From NCBI GenBank assembly GCA_046728015.1, contig JBKPDQ010000013.1, forward strand, positions 1 through 15,079: a DNA stretch of 15,079 bases, written 5' to 3'. Source of the stretch: DATAFO01 sp046728015 (GTDB lineage Bacteria > Actinomycetota > Thermoleophilia > Solirubrobacterales > 70-9). The notes beneath the pieces are model-generated. The model was not told the DNA's origin, searched no databases, and saw nothing but the letters and a program-made list of their open reading frames with translations. Position 1 is the stretch's first letter. Each line of letters opens with the position of its first letter. Position numbers and translations under genes: made by a program. Shown piece after piece: positions 1 to 6,081 of this stretch.

Positions 1-344
1 AACCGGAGGATCACGTACCCGGCCGCGGTCGCATCGTCGTGTGGCTGGGTAGGAGGGTGCTCGAGCGATGCAGGACGATCCCCTCGCGCCGGGCGCGCCC
101 GGCGTCGCCGGGGGATCGTGACGTGGGCGAGGCCGGGTGCGGAGGCGCCACGGCGGCGCTTTGGTGGCTGAGCACGGCGCCGTCGCCGCGGGCCAACACC
201 GCCGCCATCGAGCTGCCGTGCTCGCTCGGGCCCGGGTGGCCGACCGCGTAGACCCCGCGGTGGATGCGGTGCAGGCGCCGGACGGCGTGCCGCCATCGTG
301 CCGATGGCCCGTTCGGCTTCGGAGTTGGCGCCTTTGTTCGCCAT
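1..344 (-). pseudogene. Decayed DUF559 / AbiEi-like protein gene, running off the left edge
   Basis: Seen: conserved pieces of one family occur in the right order on the minus strand, but in different reading frames. From the ATG at 344 one reads MANKGANSEAERAIGTMAAR. At about 280 the frame changes to RRLHRIHRGVYAVGHP and MAAVLARGDGAVLSHQSAA. WRLR (from 150) is in a third frame, HVTIP (from 125) in another, and REGIVLHRSS in yet another, which reaches a stop at 11-13. Known: family members start with a winged-helix/antitoxin-like N-terminus (ERAIAELAxRQHGVV...QLL) before the LHRIHRGVYAVGHP block. Here roughly 25 residues of that helix region are missing at the 280-288 junction. Inference: this is a dead copy with an internal deletion and at least three frameshifts. 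Its C-terminal nuclease-like domain would lie outside the window, so I cannot say whether it survives. It is divergent from the downstream genes. Confidence 0.8.
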
Positions 345-361
345 CTCCGAACAAAGGCGCC
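327..361. repeat. Perfect 14-bp inverted repeat around the pseudogene start codon
   Basis: The arms at 327-340 (GGCGCCTTTGTTCG) and 348-361 are exact reverse complements, separated by a 7-nt loop. Read on the minus strand the loop is GAGATGG, so the ATG of the decayed DUF559-like gene sits in the loop and its first codons (MANKGA) form one arm. No T-run follows either arm, so a classical intrinsic terminator is unlikely. In RNA the hairpin would present the start codon in a small loop. Alternatively it is a dispersed repeat that happens to supply the gene start. Confidence 0.9.
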
Positions 362-464
362 GGGGGCGCCGATTTCTCCGCGCCGCTCCCTTACCCAGCC
401 GACCAACGCCTCGACAGCTGCCCCGGTTTCACGGTCGACCGCGTTATCCATCACGCTTTCGGCC
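345..464. other. Short intergenic region between the pseudogene and the DUF354 gene
   Basis: Apart from the outer arm of the inverted repeat (to 361), no gene or clear Shine-Dalgarno sequence is visible in these 120 bases. A TATCCA at 445-450 could serve as a poor -10 for a nearly leaderless DUF354 transcript, but no matching -35 is seen. Open frames through here on both strands are extensions of neighbouring frames. Confidence 0.5.
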
Positions 465-1502
465 GTGCGCATCTGGGTGGACATGACCGCCGCCGCGCAT
501 CCGCTCGTCCTGCGGCCGATCATCGAGCGCCTGGTCGAGCGCGGCCACGGCGTCGAGGTCACCGCACGCGAATACGGCCAGACGCTGGGGATCCTCGACC
601 GGCTCGGCATCGAGCACACGCCGATTGGCCGCCACGCCGGCCCGTCGACCCTCCGCAAGGCCACCGCTCTCGGTCGGCGCAGCAGCGCGCTTGCGCGCTG
701 GGCGCAGGGTCGCGAATTCGAGCTCGCGCTCGCTCACGGGTCTGTGGACCTGGCGGTGGTCGCGACCATGCTTCGCGTTCCTTCCGTGCAGATGCAGGAC
801 TACGAGTTCGCCGGCCTTCAGCGGCAGCTCGCGTTCCGCGCGGCGCGGCGTGTGCTGGTGCCGGATGCGATCCCGGTGGAGGCGATGCGGCGCGCCGGGG
901 CCAACGAGAAGAAGCTGTTTCGGTACCCGGGGCTCAAGGAGGACTACTACCTGGCCGACTTCCAACCCGATCCCGCGGTGCTCGAAGCGCTCGAACTGAG
1001 CGCCCTGAGCGTGCGCGCCGAGCGCGCCTCGGACGACCGGGTCGTGGCGGTGCTACGCCCTCCGCCCGAGACCTCGGCGTACCATGAGCGCAATCCACTG
1101 TATGAGCGCGTTCTCGACCGGCTCGCGGCCGATCCCAGCACCGTGGTGGTGGTCATCCCGCGCACCGAGGGCCAGCGCCGGCAGGCGGCAGCGCGAGCCG
1201 AGGACTCGATTGTCGTGCCCCGGCAGGCGGTCGACGCGCAGAGCCTGATCGCCTTCAGCGACCTCGTCGTCGGGGCCGGCGGAACGATGAACCGCGAAGC
1301 GGCCGCTCTCGGAACTCCCGTCTACACGATCTTCTCGGGGCGGATGGGCGCTGTCGACGAGAGGCTGATCGCGGCAGGGAGGCTGATCCCGCTCGACGAT
1401 CCCGCCGGAATCGAGCTGGGCAAGCGCGATTCGGAGCCCGGCCCGCGCCAGCCGCGCGACCCCGCCGTGCTGGTCGACGGAGTGCTCAGCGCGGTCGAGT
1501 AG
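465..1502 (+). CDS. DUF354 family glycosyltransferase-like protein
   Basis: 345 residues from a GTG start. Seen: an N-terminus VRIWVDMTAAAHPLVLRPII, then VTAREYGQT (32-40), LALAHGSVDLA (88-97), QDYEF (111-115), LVPDAIP (131-137), KLFRYPGLKEDYY (150-162), VLRPPPE (196-202), and a C-terminal GAGGTMNREAAALGTP (270-285). Known: this order of motifs is that of DUF354 (PF04007), proteins with a GT-B-like two-domain fold resembling UDP-GlcNAc 2-epimerases/glycosyltransferases; their substrate is generally not established. The GTG at 465 was chosen because family members begin MKIWID-like. The frame is open back to about 264, but that part does not resemble the family. No convincing Shine-Dalgarno sequence precedes 465 or the alternative ATG at 483. 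It lies 50 bp upstream of the wecA-type gene, which suggests a shared role in surface polysaccharide synthesis (inference). Confidence 0.85.
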   Translation: MRIWVDMTAAAHPLVLRPIIERLVERGHGVEVTAREYGQTLGILDRLGIEHTPIGRHAGPSTLRKATALGRRSSALARWAQGREFELALAHGSVDLAVVATMLRVPSVQMQDYEFAGLQRQLAFRAARRVLVPDAIPVEAMRRAGANEKKLFRYPGLKEDYYLADFQPDPAVLEALELSALSVRAERASDDRVVAVLRPPPETSAYHERNPLYERVLDRLAADPSTVVVVIPRTEGQRRQAAARAEDSIVVPRQAVDAQSLIAFSDLVVGAGGTMNREAAALGTPVYTIFSGRMGAVDERLIAAGRLIPLDDPAGIELGKRDSEPGPRQPRDPAVLVDGVLSAVE

Positions 1503-1540
1503 GGCCGGCCGCTCGTGGCTCTCGTAACGTTCGGCCGCGT

Positions 1541-1546
1541 GAGGAG
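1541..1546 (+). promoter_or_regulatory. Ribosome binding site of the wecA-type gene
   Basis: GAGGAG ends 6 nt before the ATG at 1553 and supports that start. Confidence 0.75.
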
Positions 1547-1552
1547 CCGCTA

Positions 1553-2842
1553 ATGCTCGTAGAGGGCCGGCCGGAGACGATCACGGCGCTCTTCGCCTTC
1601 CTGGTGGCGGCGGTGATCGCGTGGTTGCTGGTGCCCGTCGCCGAGGCGATCGCGAGGCGGATCGGCGCCGTCGACTACCCCATCGAGCGCAGCCTGCACA
1701 GCGAGCCGACGCCCAAGCTCGGGGGACTGGCGATCCTGATCGCCGTCGTCGTCTCGATCGTCCTGTTCATGCCCGAGGTCGCCGGAACGCGAGCGATCCT
1801 GGTCGGCGCCGGGGCGATCGCGGTGGTTGGCGTGCTCGACGACGTGTTCGACCTGCCGCCAGGGCTCAAGCTCGTGGGGCAGGTCGTTGCGGCGTCGATC
1901 CCGGTTCTGAACGGCGTCACGGTGGGGGAGTTCACGCTCCCATTCATCGGGGGAGTCGATCTGACCTCGGAGCTCTTCAACCTGCCGCTCGTCGACGAGG
2001 AGGTCACGGTCGGCGAGCTGCTGACGATCGTCGGGATCGTCGCCGTGATCAACGTCATCAACCTGATCGATGGCGTCGACGGGCTTGCCGCGGGCGTCTG
2101 CGTGATCTCAGCGGCGACGATGGCGGTCATCGCCCTCTCCCTGGATCGCAACGGCGCCGGTGTGCTGGCCGCGCTGACCGCGGGCGGTGCGCTGGGCTTC
2201 CTTCGCCACGGCTTTCCCCCGGCGTCGTCGTTCATGGGCGATACCGGGTCCAACCTGCTGGGTTATCTGCTGGGCGTGATTGCCGTTCAGGGCGCGCTGA
2301 AGACGAACGCCGTCGTCGCCCTGTTCCTGCCCCTGGTCGTGCTCGCGGTGCCGATCCTTGACACGACCTTCGTGATCGCGAAGCGGCTCAAGTACAGGCG
2401 GCCGATCTACCAGGCGGACCGCTGGCACTTCCACCACCGGATGACCAACATCGGCTTCTCGCAGCGCCGCACGCTCGCCTACCTGTACGGCTGGGCACTG
2501 GTGATGGCGGGGATGGCGCTCGCCCTGCGGTTTGTCCCATACAGCGACGACCACGGCAACTTCGACCCGCTGTGGACCGCGGTGATCATCGCCTGCCTGC
2601 TCGCTGCCGTTGCGGCGAGCTTCTACCTGGTCGTCACCTTGGAGATCCTCAAGCTGCGCAACGTGCGCCTGCGCCAGCTCGTCGGCGCCACCGGTCGCGA
2701 GCCGCTGCCCTCGGAGCTCGATGCGGGAGTCGCGCGCGAGCTCGAGACGGGCACCTTCGAGGCGGTGAACCCCGAGACGGGAGAGTTCGAGTCGATCGAT
2801 CCCGAAACCGGCGAATTCGAAGCGGTCACGCCACCGCGCTGA
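1553..2842 (+). CDS. wecA: Polyprenyl-phosphate sugar-1-phosphate transferase (WecA/TagO/MraY family)
   Basis: 429-residue multi-pass membrane protein. It transfers a sugar-1-phosphate, typically GlcNAc-1-P from UDP-GlcNAc, to the undecaprenyl or decaprenyl phosphate carrier, the first membrane step of many glycopolymers. Seen: hydrophobic segments throughout residues 11-365; PKLGG (54-58); the Mg-binding LDDVFD (95-100); NVINLIDGVDG (167-177); SFMGDTGSN (226-234); and the cytoplasmic HFHH motif (292-295) typical of the WecA branch rather than MraY. The C-terminus carries a soluble acidic tail with three 10-residue repeats (398-427), unusual for the family. The ATG has a good GAGGAG. It lies just before the ATP synthase operon, an arrangement known as rfe-atp in mycobacteria. 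The exact sugar and the final polymer cannot be read from the sequence. Confidence 0.92.
   Translation: MLVEGRPETITALFAFLVAAVIAWLLVPVAEAIARRIGAVDYPIERSLHSEPTPKLGGLAILIAVVVSIVLFMPEVAGTRAILVGAGAIAVVGVLDDVFDLPPGLKLVGQVVAASIPVLNGVTVGEFTLPFIGGVDLTSELFNLPLVDEEVTVGELLTIVGIVAVINVINLIDGVDGLAAGVCVISAATMAVIALSLDRNGAGVLAALTAGGALGFLRHGFPPASSFMGDTGSNLLGYLLGVIAVQGALKTNAVVALFLPLVVLAVPILDTTFVIAKRLKYRRPIYQADRWHFHHRMTNIGFSQRRTLAYLYGWALVMAGMALALRFVPYSDDHGNFDPLWTAVIIACLLAAVAASFYLVVTLEILKLRNVRLRQLVGATGREPLPSELDAGVARELETGTFEAVNPETGEFESIDPETGEFEAVTPPR
2744..2833 (+). repeat. Three tandem 10-residue repeats (ETGxFE) in the WecA C-terminal tail
   Basis: Three 30-bp units encode ETGTFEAVNP, ETGEFESIDP and ETGEFEAVTP (residues 398-427), followed only by PR and the stop. 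The protein repeat is tighter than the DNA repeat: codons differ between units (gagacg against gaaacc), so the repeat is not a recent duplication and may be maintained by selection. Confidence 0.85.
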
Positions 2843-2850
2843 AATCCCAG

Positions 2851-2868
2851 GGGTGATTGGAATCACCC
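2851..2868. repeat. Palindrome GGGTGATT-GG-AATCACCC right after wecA
   Basis: Perfect 8-bp arms flank a 2-nt centre, starting 9 bp after the wecA stop. As RNA it would form about 7 pairs with a 4-nt loop. No T-run follows, so it is either a weak, T-less terminator or an 18-bp operator-like site. Confidence 0.6.
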
Positions 2869-2955
2869 GCCTCACGCCGCAGGTGAACCGCGCCGAGATC
2901 GTCCTCGGGACCGATCTGACGCTCCAACCGGCCGGGCTTCTCTAGGTCCACACTG

Positions 2956-2974
2956 GCCGCCGAGCCACGGCGGC
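2956..2974. repeat. Short GC inverted repeat (GCCGCCG / CGGCGGC)
   Basis: Perfect 7-bp arms with a 5-nt loop AGCCA, immediately upstream of the TATATT element. It could be a T-less terminator or a regulator site overlapping the -35 region, but arms of this kind also arise by chance in GC-rich DNA. Confidence 0.4.
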
Positions 2975-2991
2975 GAAGCGCGCAATTCGGA

Positions 2992-2997
2992 TATATT
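2992..2997 (+). promoter_or_regulatory. Possible -10 element (TATATT) for the atp operon
   Basis: TATATT stands out as one of the few AT-only hexamers in the region and lies 110 bp before the first atp-cluster gene. No TTGACA-like -35 is found 16-18 bp upstream, where the sequence is GC-rich, so this is only a candidate. Confidence 0.3.
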
Positions 2998-3013
2998 CGC
3001 CTCCTTCCGCCAA

Positions 3014-3037
3014 CGCTCCGCGCAAAGCGCCGGAGCG
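3014..3037 (+). other. Hairpin in the presumed atp leader RNA
   Basis: CGCTCCG-CGC pairs with GCG-C-CGGAGCG through an AAA loop, giving about ten pairs with one bulged C. It would lie in the 5' leader if transcription begins after the TATATT at 2992. A regulatory role is inference. Confidence 0.5.
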
Positions 3038-3106
3038 AGGGCGGCTCTCAGTGTCCCCAGACCCGCATCGAGACTCGATTGCAAGGCCCAGAGCTGAACG
3101 ACGGCG

Positions 3107-3304
3107 GTGAGCACGAGCCCTCCCACGAGGGCCGACGCTGCGGCGGCGGGTGGCCTGGTGATCGGGGCGATGATCGCCGGAGCCGCGGCCGGCTACGGGC
3201 TCGGCTCGCTGCTGGATCTTGCCGTCCCGCTCGGCCTCGCTGGGCTGTTCGCGGGCCTCGTCGCGGGACTTGCGCTTGTCTACGTTCGCTTTAGAAGGCT
3301 CTAG
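3107..3304 (+). CDS. Small AtpZ/AtpI-like membrane protein
   Basis: 65 residues from GTG. Seen: a short polar N-terminus, then two hydrophobic helices (about 14-36 and 39-59) with the glycine-rich pattern GYGLGSLLD (29-37) and LAGLFAGLVAGLALVYVRF, ending in basic residues RFRRL. Known: AtpZ/AtpI-type subunits at the head of F1Fo operons are short two-helix proteins of this pattern. They are thought to help assembly of the c-ring or cation transport and are not part of the catalytic complex. Position as the first gene of the atp cluster agrees. The Shine-Dalgarno sequence is weak, so the start is less certain than the gene. The downstream membrane protein probably begins inside its 3' end. Confidence 0.7.
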   Translation: MSTSPPTRADAAAAGGLVIGAMIAGAAAGYGLGSLLDLAVPLGLAGLFAGLVAGLALVYVRFRRL

Positions 3305-3707
3305 CACGGTCGGGAGCGGTGGGCGGCTGGCCGCGTTCCTGCGCTACGCCGACCTCGTGCTGCTCGCGATCGCGTTGCCGATCTTCATCGTCGCGGGCTG
3401 GCCCCTGCTCGGATATGCGGTCGCCGCCGGAGCCTGGCTAGCCGCGCGCGCGATCGGCTTGCTTGCCGAGCGCCGGGTCACGGCCGACCTCGCCGGCGGC
3501 GAGCGCCGCCATGCCGTCGGAGTGATGGCGATGGCCACGCTCGGTCGCGTCTGGCTGCTGGCGCTGGCGGTGCTGATCGTCGGCTTGGCCGAGCGCGAGG
3601 CGGGCCTCGCGGCGGCCCTGCTTGCCTTGGCGCTGTTCAGCCTCCACTTCGGCGCCCGCGGCCTCGCCCGCCTGTTCGGCGAGCCGGAAGGGCCAGGTCT
3701 GCGATGA
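3276..3707 (+). CDS. AtpI-position integral membrane protein
   Basis: About 143 residues if it starts at the TTG at 3276; the frame is open from 3219, and TTG at 3270, CTG at 3327 and GTG at 3357 are alternatives. None has a strong ribosome binding site, although GGGAG lies upstream of 3327. Seen: RYADLVLLAIALPIFIVAGWPLLGY and further hydrophobic stretches, giving about four membrane helices, with basic loops such as AERRV and GERRH. Its stop overlaps the atpB start (ATGA at 3704-3707), which implies translational coupling. Known: the equivalent position in actinobacterial atp operons holds a small AtpI-like four-helix protein. I infer the same role from position and topology. Sequence similarity alone is not strong enough to be sure. 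Confidence 0.65.
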   Translation: MSTFALEGSSTVGSGGRLAAFLRYADLVLLAIALPIFIVAGWPLLGYAVAAGAWLAARAIGLLAERRVTADLAGGERRHAVGVMAMATLGRVWLLALAVLIVGLAEREAGLAAALLALALFSLHFGARGLARLFGEPEGPGLR

Positions 3708-4615
3708 GCACCAAGATGAAAGTCGTCCTGGGCCTGCTCACTTACTTCGGGATCACGGTGATCCTGCTCGTGATCGCCGGCGACGCGGGCAAGAACGAGG
3801 AGTTCCAGCCCCAGAACGAGTTCAAGCTCGACCCCTGGATCGAGATCAAGCTCGGCGGCATCGATCTCAGCATCAACAAGGCGGTCTTCTACCTGCTGCT
3901 CGCATCGGGCCTCACGGTCGCTGCGATGACCTTCATCGCCAGCCGCATGCGGCAGGAGCCGAATCGCGTGCAGATGGCGGTCGAGCTCGCCTACGACCTG
4001 GTCCGCAACAACATCACCCGCGGCAACATCCCCGACGAGAAGCTCGCCAATCGCTGGTTCCCCTTCCTCGGCGGGTTGTTCTTCTTCATCTGGTTCTCGA
4101 ACATCATCGGCTTCCTGCCGCTGCCGATCAACACCGAGCACAAGGTCGACGTGTTCGGCCTCGAGCTCCCCACGCTCGGGCTCTACGCCGCCACCGCGAA
4201 CCTCTCCATACCCCTCGTGCTCACGCTGATCGTCTGGTTCTCGTACCACATCGAAGGGATCCGCGCCAAGGGGTTCTTCAAGTACCTGGCCAGCTGGTTG
4301 CCTCCGGGCCTCGAAAACATGAACCCGTTCGGGAAGGCCTTCTTCTTCGTGATCGAGGCGATCTCGCATTTCGCCCGCCTGATCTCGCTCTCGGTGCGAC
4401 TTTTCGCCAACATCCTCGCCGGCCACCTGCTACTCCTGTTCATGGGCGGCGGCCTTGCGGTGCTGCTCGGGATTGCCGCCCTCGGGGTGCTCACGTTCCC
4501 GCTGGCGTTCGTTTTCTTCATCCTGGAGCTCGGCCTGATCGCCACCCTGCAGGCATTCATCTTCGCGACCCTGACCGCCATCTACCTCGGCGGAGCCACC
4601 GCCGAGAGTCACTAG
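3704..4615 (+). CDS. atpB: ATP synthase Fo subunit a
   Basis: 303-residue membrane protein that forms the proton half-channels next to the c-ring. Seen: NRWFPFLGGLFFFIWFSNIIGFLP (117-140), the essential stator-arginine helix SLSVRLFANILAGHLLL with R232 (E. coli R210 equivalent), and the last helix IATLQAFIFATLTAIYL (279-294), which closely matches other subunits a. The length is slightly above that of E. coli because of a polar N-terminal stretch (27-50) before the first core helix. The ATG overlaps the upstream stop as ATGA, with GGAAGG about 11 nt upstream. It is followed after 15 bp by atpE in the standard Fo order. Confidence 0.97.
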   Translation: MSTKMKVVLGLLTYFGITVILLVIAGDAGKNEEFQPQNEFKLDPWIEIKLGGIDLSINKAVFYLLLASGLTVAAMTFIASRMRQEPNRVQMAVELAYDLVRNNITRGNIPDEKLANRWFPFLGGLFFFIWFSNIIGFLPLPINTEHKVDVFGLELPTLGLYAATANLSIPLVLTLIVWFSYHIEGIRAKGFFKYLASWLPPGLENMNPFGKAFFFVIEAISHFARLISLSVRLFANILAGHLLLLFMGGGLAVLLGIAALGVLTFPLAFVFFILELGLIATLQAFIFATLTAIYLGGATAESH

Positions 4616-4616
4616 C

Positions 4617-4623
4617 AAAGGAG
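4617..4623 (+). promoter_or_regulatory. Strong ribosome binding site of atpE
   Basis: AAAGGAG stands 7 nt before the atpE ATG. It is stronger than the sites of its neighbours, in keeping with the known need for many more copies of subunit c than of subunits a or b. Confidence 0.8.
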
Positions 4624-4630
4624 AATCCGA

Positions 4631-4909
4631 ATGGACGTACTGATTCCGCTCGCCCAGGCGGCGGAGGGCATCACCGACACCGGCATCACCGACGCCGGCA
4701 AGGCGATCGCCCTCGGCGTCGGCGCCGGGCTCGGCTCGATCGGGGCCGGGATCGGCATCGGGATCATCTTCGGCAAGGAGATCGAGTCCGTCGCCCGCCA
4801 GCCCGAGATGAAGGACGAGCTCCAGCAGATTCGCTGGCTGGGCTTCGCCCTGACCGAGGCGGTGGCCTTCTACACCTTCATCTTCGGCCTGATCGCGTTC
4901 TTCCTCTAG
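4631..4909 (+). CDS. atpE: ATP synthase Fo subunit c
   Basis: 92-residue hairpin protein of the rotating c-ring. Seen: a 24-residue N-terminal extension, a glycine-rich first helix (GVGAGLGSIGAGIGIG, 29-44), the polar loop ARQPEM (55-60) that contacts gamma and epsilon, and a second helix WLGFALTEAVAFYTFIFGLIAFFL with the ion-carrying glutamate E76. The residue after E76 is alanine rather than Ser/Thr, and helix 1 lacks the Gln/Glu of sodium-binding rings, so proton coupling is the likely mode (inference from known Na+ signatures). The start is fixed by AAAGGAG 7 nt upstream. The stop is 4 bp before atpF. Confidence 0.97.
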   Translation: MDVLIPLAQAAEGITDTGITDAGKAIALGVGAGLGSIGAGIGIGIIFGKEIESVARQPEMKDELQQIRWLGFALTEAVAFYTFIFGLIAFFL

Positions 4910-4913
4910 GGAT

Positions 4914-5519
4914 ATGCAGCTGGTCGGCGACATCGGCGTGTTCCTCCTCGCTCAGGCCGAGTCCGGCGGCGAGGACGAGGGCGGCAGCTTCCTGGTCTCG
5001 CCCGAGCTCGGGCTGATGATCTGGACCGTGGTGCTGTTCGGGTTCACGATGTGGTTCCTGGGCAGGACCGCATTCCCGAGAATCGGCGAGGCGCTCGAGA
5101 AGCGGGCGAACGCGATCCGCGAGTCGATCGAGGCTGCGGAGAAGCAGCGCGAGGAGGCGGACCAGCTGCTCGGGGAGTACCGGCACCGGCTCAGGGAGGC
5201 CCGTGAGCAGGCGGAGGACATCGTGGAGCGGGCCCGCAAGGCGGCCGAGGCCGCGGTGGCCGAGGCCACAGCCGAGGGCGTGACCAAGCGTGAGGAGCTG
5301 GTCGCGGCTGCGCGCCGGGACATCGAGACGGAGACCCGCCGCTCGCTCGAGCGCATCCGCAAGGAGGTGGCCGACCTGACCGTGCTGGCGACCGAGAAGG
5401 TGACCCGCAAGGCGCTGGATCCGGAGGATCAGCAGCGACTTGTCGAGGAGGCGCTGGCCGAGGTCGACTTCTCCGCCCTGGCGGGCGAGGCGGTCGGCAA
5501 TGGGGACAAGGAGAGCTGA
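4914..5519 (+). CDS. atpF: ATP synthase Fo subunit b
   Basis: 201-residue peripheral stalk subunit. Seen: a short hydrophobic start and an acidic patch (GGEDEGG, 18-24), one membrane helix (about 32-50, LGLMIWTVVLFGFTMWFLG), then a long charged coiled coil (about 58-165) rich in Glu, Arg and Ala, as expected for the dimeric stalk that holds F1 against rotation. The ATG follows the atpE stop by 4 bp with only AGGGA in front, so it is probably coupled to atpE. Its stop shares one base with the atpH start (TGATG at 5517-5521). The length is a little above the usual 155-175 because of the N-terminal acidic stretch and a C-terminal tail after residue 185. Confidence 0.96.
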   Translation: MQLVGDIGVFLLAQAESGGEDEGGSFLVSPELGLMIWTVVLFGFTMWFLGRTAFPRIGEALEKRANAIRESIEAAEKQREEADQLLGEYRHRLREAREQAEDIVERARKAAEAAVAEATAEGVTKREELVAAARRDIETETRRSLERIRKEVADLTVLATEKVTRKALDPEDQQRLVEEALAEVDFSALAGEAVGNGDKES

Positions 5520-6052
5520 TGGAGGAGATCGCGCGCGTCTACGCCGAGGCGCTGTTCGAGGCCGCTCGGGACCAGGACAAGCTGGATACGATCCACGACC
5601 AGCTCGACGAGTTCGCTGACGCGGTGGCACAGAACAGGGATCTCCAGGTGTTCCTGTTCAGCCCCTACTTCTCCTCGGAGGAGAAGCGGGAGGGGATCGA
5701 GCGCGCGATCACCGGCGCCGATTCGGAGCTCACCAACTTCCTCGAGCTGCTGATCGAAAAGCACCGGATGCCGGCGATCTTCCGCGTCCGGGATCAGTTC
5801 GACGAGCTCTGGGCCGAGGCCAACAAGCGCTTGGAGGTGACGCTGACGAGCGCGGTGGAGCTCGACCCCAAGATCGTCGAGCGCGTGGGCAAGGAGATCG
5901 AGCGCCAGACCGATCGCAAGATCGACCTGCGCAGTGAGGTCGACGAAGGGATCCTCGGCGGCCTGCGCTTGCAGGTCGGCAACATGGTGCTTGACGCCAG
6001 CTTGCGCAGCAAACTGGAGAGACTTAGAAAGGAAGTCGCTACGGCGGCTTGA
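5519..6052 (+). CDS. atpH: ATP synthase F1 subunit delta
   Basis: 177 residues, the usual length (E. coli 177). It sits on top of the alpha3beta3 head and links it to the b stalk. Seen: an N-terminal helical domain beginning ARVYAEALFEAA (5-16), a middle SPYFSSEEKREGIE (48-61) and FLELLIEKHRM (74-84), and the C-terminal family block VDEGILGGLRLQVGNMVLDASLRSKLERL (142-170), which aligns with D-x-x-x-x-GG-x-x-x-x-x-G-x-x-x-D-x-S. The ATG overlaps the end of atpF by one base, so translation is very likely coupled. A 29-bp spacer leads to atpA. Confidence 0.96.
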   Translation: MEEIARVYAEALFEAARDQDKLDTIHDQLDEFADAVAQNRDLQVFLFSPYFSSEEKREGIERAITGADSELTNFLELLIEKHRMPAIFRVRDQFDELWAEANKRLEVTLTSAVELDPKIVERVGKEIERQTDRKIDLRSEVDEGILGGLRLQVGNMVLDASLRSKLERLRKEVATAA

Positions 6053-6081
6053 GCGACGGAGTTCGAAGGAGCTAGGACAGC

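Larger units (their letters stand above)
2843..3106. other. Non-coding gap between wecA and the atp operon
   Basis: These 264 bases contain no convincing gene. They hold three inverted repeats (2851-2868, 2956-2974, 3014-3037) and an AT-rich TATATT in otherwise GC-rich DNA. They probably carry the end of the wecA transcript and the promoter and leader of the atp operon (inference). Minus-strand open frames here have an Arg/Ser-rich composition typical of shadows. Confidence 0.6.

Noticed and set aside
264..464. Upstream extension of the DUF354 reading frame
   Set aside because: The extension runs through the inverted repeat and into the relic gene, and has no similarity to the family N-terminus, which begins at the GTG 465.
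2843..3106. Possible riboswitch or small RNA gene between wecA and atp
   Set aside because: The hairpins are short and no known aptamer consensus is recognisable; they are reported only as structures.
3344..4426. A 360-residue minus-strand open frame across atpI/atpB
   Set aside because: Glu/Arg-rich shadow frame spanning two real genes on the other strand; no motif or ribosome site.
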